A stretch of 23,235 nucleotides of DNA from Candidatus Limnocylindria bacterium (GTDB taxonomy: Bacteria > Chloroflexota > Limnocylindria > QHBO01). Both the position numbers and the translations under genes were made by a program. Each line of letters begins with the position of its first letter. Position 1 is the stretch's first letter. This document shows positions 6,549 through 14,187 of the stretch, piece after piece. Location of the stretch: contig JASLBU010000026.1 in assembly GCA_030146365.1 (NCBI GenBank), positions 1 through 23,235 on the forward strand, in the 5' to 3' direction. The notes beneath the pieces were generated by a model. That model was not told where the DNA came from and searched no databases. It was given only the letters and a program-made list of their open reading frames with translations.

Positions 6549-7416
6549 GACGACCGGCGCGATCTACGACATCGGCTACCGCGGCTACGACGGCCCGCGG
6601 CTGGGGCGGCGGGGCGCGATCGGGGCCATCGTCGCGGCCGGGCTTCGCGCGGTCTTCGGCCTCGGCCGGTCGGGCAGGTCGAAGGTCCTGCCGTGGGGGG
6701 CGGTCGCGCTGGCCCTCCTGCCGGCCGGCATCGCGGTCGCGGTTCGCGTGCTGGTGGGCGAGCTCATCGAGCTGTACAGCTATGAGAACTACCTGTGGGA
6801 GATCGGGGGGCTGTTCGCGATCTTCATCGCCGCACAGGCTCCGGAGCTGGTCGTGAACGACATGCGCCACCGGGTGCTGCCGCTCTATTTCAGCCGGCCC
6901 ATCGGCCGCCTTGACTATGTCATCGCGAAGCTGGCGGCCCTCATCCTCGCCCTGCTCGCACTCACCCTGCTCCCGGTCCTCCTCCTGTTCCTGGGCCGCG
7001 TGCTGGCGGCCGAGGATGCGCTCGCCGCGCTGGGCGAGGAGATCGGCGCCCTGCCGGGCATCGTCGGCAGCGGGCTGCTGCACGCGGTCGTGCTCGCGAG
7101 CATCGGCCTCGCGGTCTGCGCCGTGGCGGGACGGCGCGCGTATGCCGCGGCTGCTGTGCTGGCCATCTTCCTCGTCGGCAGCGTGGTGAGCGGAGTCTTC
7201 GAGGACCGAGGCGGAGCGCTCCAGGCGCTGAGCCCGTTCGCCCATCCGCTGGCCATCCTCGACGGCGCGCGGGAGTGGCTCTTCGGCAGCACGGTGGCCG
7301 GCTCGCCGGTGGCGGATGCTGGCGTGCCGCTGCCGTTCTATGGCCTGGCGACCCTCGTCCTGCTCGGGATCTGCTGGGCGGTGCTCGCGATCCGCTACCG
7401 GAGCATCTCGGCATGA
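6532..7416 (+). CDS. ABC-2 type transporter permease (first pair)
   Basis: A 294-residue membrane protein. The N-terminal signature IYDIGYRGYDGPRLGRR, followed by FGLGRSGRSKVLPW, is one I recognise from a family of actinobacterial and Chloroflexota ABC permeases of unknown substrate. About six hydrophobic segments follow, beginning at about residue 57 (AVALALLPAGIAVAV) and ending LATLVLLGICWAVLAI. A short cytoplasmic motif, NDMRHRVLPLYFSRPI, is typical of NosY-like ABC-2 permeases. The start ATG 6532 is fixed by GGAGG at 6522-6526 with a 5-nt spacer, and overlaps the ATPase end. Its own stop overlaps the next ATPase start (ATGA at 7413-7416). It presumably pairs with the ATPase at 5604. Confidence 0.85.
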   Translation: MSASPETTGAIYDIGYRGYDGPRLGRRGAIGAIVAAGLRAVFGLGRSGRSKVLPWGAVALALLPAGIAVAVRVLVGELIELYSYENYLWEIGGLFAIFIAAQAPELVVNDMRHRVLPLYFSRPIGRLDYVIAKLAALILALLALTLLPVLLLFLGRVLAAEDALAALGEEIGALPGIVGSGLLHAVVLASIGLAVCAVAGRRAYAAAAVLAIFLVGSVVSGVFEDRGGALQALSPFAHPLAILDGAREWLFGSTVAGSPVADAGVPLPFYGLATLVLLGICWAVLAIRYRSISA

Positions 7417-8324
7417 GCGCGCTCACCCTGGCCGCGGTGTCCCGGTGGTACGGCAACGTCGTTGCCGTCAACGACGTGTCGTTCGAGGTGGGGCCCGGGA
7501 TCACCGGGCTGCTCGGCCCGAACGGCGCCGGCAAGACGACCCTGCTGCACATGATGGCGGGCTTTCTGGCGCCCTCCGCCGGTGACGTGCTGCTGGACGA
7601 GACGCCCACCTGGCGTCACCCGGAGATCTACCGCCGAATCGGCTTCGTCCCCGAACGGGAGGCGGTCCAGCCGTACCTCACCGGCCGGCAGTTCGTGGCG
7701 GCATCAGCGCGCCTGCAGGAGCTGACCGACCCCGAGGCAGCCGCTGATCGGGCCATCGAGATGGTGGACCTGGGCGCGGCGGCCCGCCGCTCCATCGGCG
7801 GCTATTCGAAGGGGATGCGGCAGCGGGTGAAGGTCGCCGCCTCGCTGGTCCACGAGCCGCCTGTGCTCATCCTCGACGAGCCGTTCAACGGCATGGACCC
7901 CCGTCAACGGCTCCACATGATGGACCTGCTGCGCGCCATGGCCGCCGATGGACGCACGATCCTGTTCTCGAGCCACATCCTCGAAGAGGTCGAACGCATC
8001 AGCGACCGCGTGCTCGTCGTGGTGGCGGGCCGGCTGGCCGCCGCAGGTGACTTCCGCCGCATCCGGCGGCTGATGACAGATCGTCCGCACAGCTTCACCG
8101 TCCGGTCCTCCGATGACCGGGCGCTCGCGCGCGAACTGCTCGCCAGCCCCCTGGTCGAGGCGGTCGAGATCCGTGACGGCACGCTGACCATCAGGACGAG
8201 CGACTACGGCGCCCTGACGCGCGCGATCGGGCCAGCGGCGCAACGAGCTGAGGCGGCGCTCCTCGAGCTGCGGCCGGCCGACGAGTCGCTCGAATCCGTG
8301 TTCAGCTACCTGGTGCGCCGGTGA
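7413..8324 (+). CDS. ABC transporter ATP-binding protein (second of two)
   Basis: A 303-residue ABC ATPase, paralogous to the one at 5604. Walker A is GPNGAGKTT (35-43), signature GYSKGMRQR (130-138), Walker B VLILDEPFNGMDP and H-loop SSHIL. The Q-loop position is FVPEREAVQP, again Glu instead of Gln. The C-terminal part carries the accessory domain (HSFTVRSSDDRALARELLA). The start ATG 7413 gives a 4-bp overlap with the preceding permease, and the gene ends in a GTGA overlap with the next one. Coupling of all four genes suggests either two exporters made together or one hetero-tetrameric exporter. Confidence 0.93.
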   Translation: MSALTLAAVSRWYGNVVAVNDVSFEVGPGITGLLGPNGAGKTTLLHMMAGFLAPSAGDVLLDETPTWRHPEIYRRIGFVPEREAVQPYLTGRQFVAASARLQELTDPEAAADRAIEMVDLGAAARRSIGGYSKGMRQRVKVAASLVHEPPVLILDEPFNGMDPRQRLHMMDLLRAMAADGRTILFSSHILEEVERISDRVLVVVAGRLAAAGDFRRIRRLMTDRPHSFTVRSSDDRALARELLASPLVEAVEIRDGTLTIRTSDYGALTRAIGPAAQRAEAALLELRPADESLESVFSYLVRR

Positions 8325-9049
8325 TCGCGACGCTGGCGTCCATCACGTTCCGCGGGCTGCTCAACAGGAGGCGGACGCTGCTGCTGGCCCTCGTTGGGGC
8401 GTTGCTGCTGCTCATCGCCGTCCTGTCGCGCCTCTCCGGGGGAAGCGAGGCGGACAGCCGCGAGTTCACCGGCCGGCTGCTGGCCGACTTCGGCCTCGGC
8501 GTGCTGCTCCCGCTGGTGGCCGTGATCATCGGCACGGCGGCGATCGGGTCCGAGCTGGAGGACGGCACGCTCGTGTACCTCCTTGCCAAGCCGATCTCCC
8601 GGGTCCTCATCGCCGCCGTGAAGCTGGTGGTCGCCTGGCTCGTCGTTCTGGCCCTTACCGTGCCGGCCATCGTGCTTGCCGGCCTCGCGGGCACGGGCGG
8701 CGACCCCGAGCTCGGGACCGCCTATGCCACCGCGGCGGTGGTGGCCGGCGCCGAGTACACCGCGATCTTCGTCGCGCTCTCGCTCGTCACCTCGCGCGCC
8801 CTCGTCGTCGGCCTCGCCTACGTCGTGATCTGGGAAGGCGTGGTGGCCGCCCTGTTCGCGGGCACGCGGATCTTCTCCGTCCGCCAGCACGGGCTCGCCG
8901 TCGCGGACGCGATCGGCGGGGATGGCGCCGTGGCGGCCGACCTCGGCCTCGTCGCGGCGCTCGGCGTTGCCGGCCTGATCACGCTCGCGGCGTTCGCCAT
9001 CGCCGTGCGACGCCTCGAGCGGGTCGAGCTGCGTGGCGAGACCGGCTAG
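8321..9049 (+). CDS. ABC-2 type transporter permease (second pair)
   Basis: A 242-residue, very hydrophobic protein with about six membrane segments, starting MIATLASITFRGLLNRRRTLLL. The loop IGSELEDGTLVYLLAKPISR is the ABC-2/NosY motif that contacts the ATPase. It starts with GTG at 8321, sharing GTGA with the ATPase stop, and ends with TAG at 9047-9049, which is also part of a TAGGCT box for the next gene. It closes the four-gene operon. The substrate is unknown; this family is seen in gene pairs like this one in Actinobacteria and Chloroflexota. Confidence 0.87.
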   Translation: MIATLASITFRGLLNRRRTLLLALVGALLLLIAVLSRLSGGSEADSREFTGRLLADFGLGVLLPLVAVIIGTAAIGSELEDGTLVYLLAKPISRVLIAAVKLVVAWLVVLALTVPAIVLAGLAGTGGDPELGTAYATAAVVAGAEYTAIFVALSLVTSRALVVGLAYVVIWEGVVAALFAGTRIFSVRQHGLAVADAIGGDGAVAADLGLVAALGVAGLITLAAFAIAVRRLERVELRGETG

Positions 9050-9052
9050 GCT
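9047..9052 (+). promoter_or_regulatory. Putative leaderless -10 box (TAGGCT) overlapping a stop codon
   Basis: TAGGCT is followed by 7 nt (gaccgcc) and the ATG at 9060. Its TAG is the stop codon of the preceding permease gene. The arrangement is the same as at 5058-5063 on the other strand. Confidence 0.45.
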
Positions 9053-9059
9053 GACCGCC

Positions 9060-10103
9060 ATGGAGCTGCCACCGCCATGGGGCCACATGTGGGCCGGACG
9101 GCTCGAGGAGCACGTCGTCGACAGCGAGGCGCTCACCGGGAACCCCCTAGGCGACCCGCACCGGCGCCCGCTGCTGGTGTACACGCCGCCCGGGTACGAA
9201 TCGGATCCCCAGCGCCGCTACCCGGTCGTGTACGTGCTCCAGGGGCTGACCGGCCAGGTCGACATGTGGCGAAATCGAAAGAGCTTTCAGCCCACGGTGC
9301 TCGAGGCGGTCGACCGCTGGTTCGCCGAGCATCGCGACCACCCGGCCATCGTCGCGTTCGTGGATGGCTGGACCAGCATCGGCGGCGCGCAGTTCCTCGA
9401 TTCGCCGGCCACCGGCCGGTACCACACCCACCTGTGCGAGGAGCTGATTCCGTTCGTCGACCGGCGCTACCAGACCGTGAGGGATGCCGCTCACCGGGCG
9501 GTGGCGGGGAAGAGCAGCGGCGGATACGGGGCCATGGTGACGCCGATGCTGCGGCCGGACCTGTTCGGCGCGCTCGCGAGCCATGCCGGCGACGCGCTGT
9601 TCGAGGCCTGCTACCTCCCCGACCTGCGGGAGGCGGCGCGTGCCCTCCGCGACCGCTACGACGGCTCGTACGACGCCTTCTGGACCGATTTCCGATCCCG
9701 CCCCGGCCGGTCGGAGAGCACCGACGGAACCCTGCTCAACGTGTGGTGCATGGCGGCCTGCTACTCGGCGGACGCCGATGGAACGGTCCAGCTCCCGTTC
9801 GACACCCGGACGGGACGGCTGCGCCCGGAAGTGTGGGACCGCTGGCTGGCGTGGGATCCGGTCCGCATGGCCGACTCGCGCGGCGAAGCCCTCCGTGGAC
9901 TGGGCGCGATCTGGATCGACGCCGGGCGTCGCGACGATTTCTATCTCGATCTGGGGGCTCAGGCGTTCAGGGAGGCGGTCGCGGCGTCCGGCGTGGAGGA
10001 GGACCGGGTCCGCTTCGAGCTGTTCGACGGGACGCACTCCGGCATCGACTGGCGCTACCCGGAAGCCATCGGCTGGCTGGCAGCGCACATGGGGACGGCA
10101 TAG
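9060..10103 (+). CDS. Putative esterase, alpha/beta hydrolase (enterochelin esterase/esterase D-like)
   Basis: A 347-residue serine hydrolase of the PF00756 (Fes/esterase D/antigen 85) type. It has the strand and oxyanion region RRYPVVYVLQGLTG (52-65), the nucleophile elbow GKSSGG with Ser152, a probable acid Asp at 292/293 (GRRDDFYLD) and His326 (DGTHSGIDW), followed by the WRYPEAIGWLA helix. No signal peptide is visible, so it is probably cytoplasmic. The family hydrolyses ester bonds in substrates ranging from siderophores to acetylated sugars; the substrate is not evident here. The start ATG 9060 is preferred over an in-frame GTG at 9033 because the TAGGCT box ends 7 nt before it and the family N-terminus fits. 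Confidence 0.87.
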   Translation: MELPPPWGHMWAGRLEEHVVDSEALTGNPLGDPHRRPLLVYTPPGYESDPQRRYPVVYVLQGLTGQVDMWRNRKSFQPTVLEAVDRWFAEHRDHPAIVAFVDGWTSIGGAQFLDSPATGRYHTHLCEELIPFVDRRYQTVRDAAHRAVAGKSSGGYGAMVTPMLRPDLFGALASHAGDALFEACYLPDLREAARALRDRYDGSYDAFWTDFRSRPGRSESTDGTLLNVWCMAACYSADADGTVQLPFDTRTGRLRPEVWDRWLAWDPVRMADSRGEALRGLGAIWIDAGRRDDFYLDLGAQAFREAVAASGVEEDRVRFELFDGTHSGIDWRYPEAIGWLAAHMGTA

Positions 10104-10146
10104 CGCGCGGTTCGGCTGGCACGCGGGACGCTATGTGATGCCGCGT

Positions 10147-10162
10147 CCGGCCGAACGGCCGG
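10147..10162 (+). terminator. Short GC hairpin after the esterase gene (possible terminator)
   Basis: CCGGCCG-AA-CGGCCGG forms a 6-7 bp perfect stem 43 bp downstream of the esterase stop and about 30 bp before the peptidase start. No U-tract follows, so termination is uncertain. Confidence 0.3.
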
Positions 10163-10194
10163 GCGATTGCCCTCTGCAGCGCGGGAGCGCACCG

Positions 10195-11067
10195 ATGACC
10201 TTTCGACGAGATGTTGGGCTTGATCCGGGCCAGGTGACGGACCGCCGTGGCGGTGGCGGCGGCAGGCGTCGCGGCGGCTTGGCGGTGGGCGGTGGCCTTG
10301 GCGGCCTCGTCCTGCTGGCCATCATGCTGTTCACCGGCGTGGATCTCACCGGGCTCGCGGGCATGGGGGGCGGCGGGACAGAGAACCAGCCGGCGTCGAG
10401 CGACCTCGCCCAGGAGTGCCGGACCGGTGAAGACGCGAACGAGCGTCAGGACTGCCGGATCGTCGGCGCGGTGAACAGCCTCGAGGAGTACTGGTCAGAC
10501 GCGTTCCAGGCATCCGACCAGCAGTTCGCCCAGCCGGGCACCGTCCTGTTCGAGGGCTCGGTCGACACTGACTGCGGCAGCGCGACGAGCGCGGTCGGGC
10601 CGTTCTACTGCCCGGTCGACCAGACGATCTACATCGACCTTGGGTTCTACGAGCAGCTCCAATCGCAATTCGGAGCGGAGGGCGGGCCGTTCGCCGAGAT
10701 GTACGTCATCGCGCACGAGTACGGTCACCACGTCCAGAACCTGCTCGGCCTGCTGGAGGGCGGGCGGGACGCGGGTGCGGAGGGCGGTGCCGTCCGCACT
10801 GAGCTTCAGGCGGACTGCTTCGCCGGCGTGTGGGCCGGGAATGCGGTGCAGACCGGATTCCTGGAGCCGCTGACGCGGGAGCAGATCGGCCAGGCGCTCG
10901 ATGCTGCGGAGACGATCGGCGACGACCGCATCCAGGAGCAGACGCAGGGGCAGGTGAATCCGGAGACGTGGACGCACGGCTCCTCGGAGCAGCGGCAGCA
11001 GTGGTTCCTCACCGGCGTCGAACAGGCGAGCGCCAACGCCTGCGACACCTTCGAGGCGGACATCTGA
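10195..11067 (+). CDS. ypfJ: Neutral zinc metallopeptidase, YpfJ family, membrane-anchored
   Basis: A 290-residue protein of the PF04228 (YpfJ/KPN_02809) family. The N-terminus has a basic Gly/Arg-rich cytoplasmic stretch (17-28), then one membrane segment (about 30-48, LAVGGGLGGLVLLAIMLFTGV), so the catalytic domain should face outside. Zinc ligands are in HEYGH (His174, Glu175, His178), with a downstream RTELQADCFAG (Glu203) as probable third ligand. Four cysteines (75, 87, 127, 139) are positioned as possible extracytoplasmic disulfides. ATG 10195 is chosen because GGGAG lies 7 nt upstream; an in-frame ATG at 10138 would add 19 residues. The physiological substrate of the family is unknown. 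Confidence 0.92.
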   Translation: MTFRRDVGLDPGQVTDRRGGGGGRRRGGLAVGGGLGGLVLLAIMLFTGVDLTGLAGMGGGGTENQPASSDLAQECRTGEDANERQDCRIVGAVNSLEEYWSDAFQASDQQFAQPGTVLFEGSVDTDCGSATSAVGPFYCPVDQTIYIDLGFYEQLQSQFGAEGGPFAEMYVIAHEYGHHVQNLLGLLEGGRDAGAEGGAVRTELQADCFAGVWAGNAVQTGFLEPLTREQIGQALDAAETIGDDRIQEQTQGQVNPETWTHGSSEQRQQWFLTGVEQASANACDTFEADI

Positions 11068-11113
11068 CGGCTGGCACCGCTTGACGGTGCGTGTGAGACT
11101 GTCGCCCCACAGC

Positions 11114-11118
11114 GGAGG
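11114..11118 (+). promoter_or_regulatory. Shine-Dalgarno (GGAGG) that sets the GH15 start
   Basis: GGAGG lies 7 nt before the in-frame GTG at 11126. It argues for this start over the upstream TTG at 11081 and the downstream ATG at 11165. A GAGACT at 11095-11100 could be its -10 box. Confidence 0.5.
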
Positions 11119-11125
11119 CAGCCCG

Positions 11126-13156
11126 GTGGGCGGAACGGCGAACGGAAACGGGCACGGCGCGGCCATGAGCGGCGCGCTGCCGCGTGCCACCGCCCCGACG
11201 GCCCCGCTCGGTGGATCCCCGTTCCCGCCCATCAGCGAGTACGCCTTCCTCTCCGACTGCGAGACCACCGCGCTCATCGCCCCGTCAGGCAACGTGGAGT
11301 GGCTCTGCCTGCCGCGGCTCGACTCGCCCAGCGTCTTTGGCTCGATCCTCGACCGCGACGCGGGCGGCTTCCGCTTCGGTCCGTCCGATATCCGGGTCCC
11401 GGCCGCCCGTCGCTACCTGCCGGGCACCATGGTCCTCGAGACCAGCTGGGGCTCGCCGACCGGCTGGGTCATCGTGCGGGACGTGCTCCTCATGGGCCCG
11501 TGGCGCCATGGCGACGCCCGCTCCAAGATCCAGCGCCGGCCCCCGACCGACTACGACACCAGCCACATCCTGCTGCGGATGGTGCGCTGCGTGAACGGCG
11601 AGATGCAGCTGACCATCGACTGCGAGCCGGTCTTCGACTACGGCCGTCAGCTCGGCACGTGGCGCCACACCGAAGACGGCTATCGCCAGGGGGCGTGCAC
11701 TGCGGATGGCAGCGACGTCGAGCTCGTGCTCACGAGCGACATCAACATCGGCTTCGAGGGGCCGCGCGCCATCGGCCGAACGCTCATCAAGGAGGGTGAG
11801 CGGCGCTTCTGTGCCTTGAGCTGGAACGGCGCGGCCGCCCCGCGGACATCGGAAGACGCCTACGGGAGGCTGGTCTGGACCGCGCACCATTGGCAGCACT
11901 GGCTCGCCCGCGGCACGTTCCCTGACCATCCGTGGCGGTCCTACCTCGAGCGGTCGGCGCTGACGCTCAAGGGCCTGACCTACGCGCCAACCGGAGCCGT
12001 CATCGCGGCTCCGACCACGTCGCTTCCGGAGACCCCGCAGGGCGAGCGCAACTGGGACTACCGCTACAGTTGGATTCGCGACTCCACCTTCGCGCGGTGG
12101 GGGCTGTACACGCTCGGCTTCGACTGGGAGGCAAACGACTACCTGTCCTTCATCGCGGATGTGGCCGAGCGGGACGACGAGCTGCAGATCATGTACGGGG
12201 TCGACGGCGAGCGGGCGCTCCCTGAGCAGACGCTCGACCATCTCACCGGCTACGAGGGCGCCCGGCCGGTTCGCATCGGCAACGGCGCATACGGACAACG
12301 CCAGCACGACGTCTGGGGCGCCGTGCTCGATTCGGTCTACCTCCACACCAAGTCGCGCGACCACCTGGACGAGCGGATCTGGCCGATCCTGGTCCGACAG
12401 GTTGAGGCAGCCCTGGCGAGCTGGCGCGAGCCGGACCGGGGGATCTGGGAGGTCCGCGGCGACCCGAAGCACTTCACGAGCTCCAAGGTCATGTGCTGGG
12501 TCGCCGCCGACCGCGGCGCCCGGCTGGCACGCATCCGGGATGACGCCCAGCTCGCGACGCGCTGGCAGGCGGCCGCGGACGAGATCCACGCGGACATCTG
12601 CGCCAACGGGCTCGACGATCGGGGCGTCTTCACGCAGCACTACGACACCGACGCCCTCGATGCGTCGCTGCTGCTCCTGCCGCTCGTGCGCTTCCTGCCG
12701 GCCGACGACGAACGGATTCGCCGGACGGTGCTCGCCATCGCGGATGAGCTCACCGAAAGCGGCCTCGTCCTCCGGTACCGGACGGAGCAGACGGACGACG
12801 GGCTCTCCGGCGAGGAAGGCTCCTTCACCATCTGCTCCTTCTGGCTCGTTTCCGCCCTCGTGGAGATCGGCGAGGTGCCGCGGGCGCGGCAGCTGTGCGA
12901 GAAGCTGCTCTCCCACGCCAGCGAGCTGGGCCTCTACGGCGAGGAGCTGGACCCGCACACCGGACGCCACCTCGGGAACTTCCCACAGGCGTTCACGCAC
13001 CTCGCCCTCATCAACGCCGTGATGCACCTCATCCACGCGGAGGGCCGCGGTGTGCAGACCGGAGCCGCCACCCTGGCTCCCCAGACGGAGCGCGGCGGGA
13101 GCGCCAACGGCAGCCGCGCGCCACGTCCGCGGGCACGGGTCGCGCGCGAGGGCTGA
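11126..13156 (+). CDS. Glycoside hydrolase family 15 protein (glucoamylase/trehalase type)
   Basis: A protein of about 676 residues, the usual length for bacterial GH15. The N-terminal domain opens with ISEYAFLSDCETTALIAPSGNVEWLCLPRLDSPSVFG, the standard beta-domain start. The (alpha/alpha)6 catalytic domain carries RNWDYRYSWIRD (about 308-319), the general acid in GIWEVRG (Glu about 442), HFTSSKVMCWVAADR, and the general base in GEEGSFTICSFWLV (about 563-564). These enzymes release glucose from alpha-glucans or cleave trehalose by an inverting mechanism. No signal peptide is visible, so an intracellular role beside the GlgA/GlgM-type enzyme is plausible. The C-terminal 35 residues are low-complexity Arg/Ala/Gly. 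Start choice rests on the GGAGG; an upstream TTG at 11081 is less likely. Confidence 0.92.
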   Translation: MGGTANGNGHGAAMSGALPRATAPTAPLGGSPFPPISEYAFLSDCETTALIAPSGNVEWLCLPRLDSPSVFGSILDRDAGGFRFGPSDIRVPAARRYLPGTMVLETSWGSPTGWVIVRDVLLMGPWRHGDARSKIQRRPPTDYDTSHILLRMVRCVNGEMQLTIDCEPVFDYGRQLGTWRHTEDGYRQGACTADGSDVELVLTSDINIGFEGPRAIGRTLIKEGERRFCALSWNGAAAPRTSEDAYGRLVWTAHHWQHWLARGTFPDHPWRSYLERSALTLKGLTYAPTGAVIAAPTTSLPETPQGERNWDYRYSWIRDSTFARWGLYTLGFDWEANDYLSFIADVAERDDELQIMYGVDGERALPEQTLDHLTGYEGARPVRIGNGAYGQRQHDVWGAVLDSVYLHTKSRDHLDERIWPILVRQVEAALASWREPDRGIWEVRGDPKHFTSSKVMCWVAADRGARLARIRDDAQLATRWQAAADEIHADICANGLDDRGVFTQHYDTDALDASLLLLPLVRFLPADDERIRRTVLAIADELTESGLVLRYRTEQTDDGLSGEEGSFTICSFWLVSALVEIGEVPRARQLCEKLLSHASELGLYGEELDPHTGRHLGNFPQAFTHLALINAVMHLIHAEGRGVQTGAATLAPQTERGGSANGSRAPRPRARVAREG

Positions 13157-13166
13157 CCGGCTCGGC

Positions 13167-13172
13167 CACAAT
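13167..13172 (+). promoter_or_regulatory. Putative leaderless -10 box (CACAAT)
   Basis: CACAAT, one change from the TATAAT-like TACAAT, ends 6 nt before the ATG at 13179 of the LLM oxidoreductase. The spacing matches the other leaderless candidates. It is weaker because the first T is missing. Confidence 0.33.
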
Positions 13173-13178
13173 GCGCCG

Positions 13179-14123
13179 ATGCCGCGCCCCTTCCGCTTCC
13201 TTGCCGATGCCCGAGACATCGCCAGCCTGAGCCAGCTCACCGAAACCGTCCGCCGGGCGGAGGCGATCGGCATCGACACCCTGGTGATCCCCGATCACCT
13301 CATCCCCCAGCTGGCCCCGACGCCGGCCATGGCGGCGATCTGCGCGCTGAGTGATCGGCTGCGCGTGGCAGCGTTCGTGACCAACAACGACCTTCGCCAC
13401 CCGGCAGTCCTCGCGCAGGAGCTGGCGAGCATCGACGTGCTCAGCGAGGGGCGGCTGGACGTCGCCATCGGCGCTGGCTGGAACCGTGCCGAGTACGAGG
13501 CGATCGGCCTGCCGTTCGACCCGACCCCGGTGCGCCAGGAACGCCTCGCGGAGTCGATCGCCGTACTGAAGGGCTGCTTCGGCCCGGCGCGCTTCAGCTT
13601 CGCGGGCAGCCACTACACCATCACCGACTACGACGCGCACCCGAAGCCTGTGCAGCAGCCGCATCCTCCCTTCCTCATCGGCGGAGGAGGGCGCCGTACC
13701 CTGGAGCTGGCCGCTCGAGAGGCCGACATCGTCGGGTTCGCGCCGCGGATCCTGCCGAACGGCGCGCCGGACCCCGCGTCGGTGACGTTCGAGGGGACGC
13801 GCGAGAAGGTCGACTGGGTCCGTGAGGCGGCCGGCGACCGGTTCGAGACGCTGACGCTCAATGTCTACCCCTCGATGACGGGCGTGAGCGTCACCGATCA
13901 GCCCCTCGCGGAAGCCCGGGAGGTCGCCGAGCGGATCAGCGCCCGCAGCGGGGTGGCCATCATGGCCGAGGCGATGCTCGAGTCACCTCACATCTTCATC
14001 GGGACCCGGGAGGACTTCATCGCGAAGTTCCGGCGGCTGCGGGACGAGCTGGGCATCAGCTCGATCATGGTCGGGGGCGTGGAGGACCTGAGCTCGGTCG
14101 TCGAGGAGCTTGCCGGCACCTGA
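13179..14123 (+). CDS. Luciferase-like (LLM) F420-dependent oxidoreductase, MSMEG_2516-like
   Basis: A 314-residue TIM-barrel flavin/F420 oxidoreductase. Visible family features are the opening PFRFLADARDIASLSQLTET, RRAEAIGIDTLVIPDH, the TNNDLRHPAVLAQELASIDVLSEGRLDVAIGAGWN block with the characteristic SEGRLDVAIGAGWN, FLIGGGGRRTLELAAREADIVGF for cofactor phosphate binding, and a C-terminal FRRLRDELGISSIMVGG. It resembles the TIGR03621 (MSMEG_2516) group, usually assigned to coenzyme F420; the actual reaction is unknown. The start ATG 13179 is 22 bp after the GH15 stop and 6 nt after a CACAAT box; the frame is open upstream but inside the GH15 gene. Confidence 0.9.
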   Translation: MPRPFRFLADARDIASLSQLTETVRRAEAIGIDTLVIPDHLIPQLAPTPAMAAICALSDRLRVAAFVTNNDLRHPAVLAQELASIDVLSEGRLDVAIGAGWNRAEYEAIGLPFDPTPVRQERLAESIAVLKGCFGPARFSFAGSHYTITDYDAHPKPVQQPHPPFLIGGGGRRTLELAAREADIVGFAPRILPNGAPDPASVTFEGTREKVDWVREAAGDRFETLTLNVYPSMTGVSVTDQPLAEAREVAERISARSGVAIMAEAMLESPHIFIGTREDFIAKFRRLRDELGISSIMVGGVEDLSSVVEELAGT

Positions 14124-14125
14124 TG

Positions 14126-14155
14126 GCCGCGGGAGACCGGCTTCTGGCCCGCGGC
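14126..14155 (+). terminator. Stem-loop after the LLM oxidoreductase gene
   Basis: GCCGCGGG (14126-14133) and CCCGCGGC (14148-14155) form a perfect 8-bp stem with a 14-nt loop, starting 2 nt after the stop codon. No clear U-tract follows, though CTTGT comes just after. Probable factor-independent stop or mRNA 3' end. Confidence 0.45.
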
Positions 14156-14174
14156 GTGCTTGTAGGGACGGACG

Positions 14175-14183
14175 AAAGGAGGG
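14175..14183 (+). promoter_or_regulatory. Near-perfect Shine-Dalgarno for the 28-residue peptide
   Basis: AAAGGAGGG lies 4 nt before the ATG at 14188, with the GGAGG core 5 nt away. It is among the strongest ribosome-binding sites in the window and supports translation of this very short reading frame. Confidence 0.65.
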
Positions 14184-14187
14184 CACC

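Noticed and set aside
5604..8324. Q-loop Glu as evidence that the two ABC ATPases are inactive
   Set aside because: Walker A, Walker B Glu, signature and H-loop are intact in both, and PE in place of PQ is, to my knowledge, common in NosF/CcmA-like ATPases.
9583..10194. Extension of the metallopeptidase frame back to 9583
   Set aside because: That part overlaps the esterase gene out of frame and is Arg/Pro/Thr-rich. The membrane anchor and ribosome-binding site fit ATG 10195.
11081..11125. TTG start (11081) for the GH15 gene, or TTGACG there as a -35 box
   Set aside because: No ribosome-binding site precedes the TTG, whereas GGAGG precedes GTG 11126. No -10 box lies 16-18 bp after TTGACG.
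11285..13279. A 664-codon minus-strand open frame opposite the GH15 gene
   Set aside because: The plus strand has the complete GH15 catalytic motifs; the antisense translation is composition-driven and has no recognisable domain.
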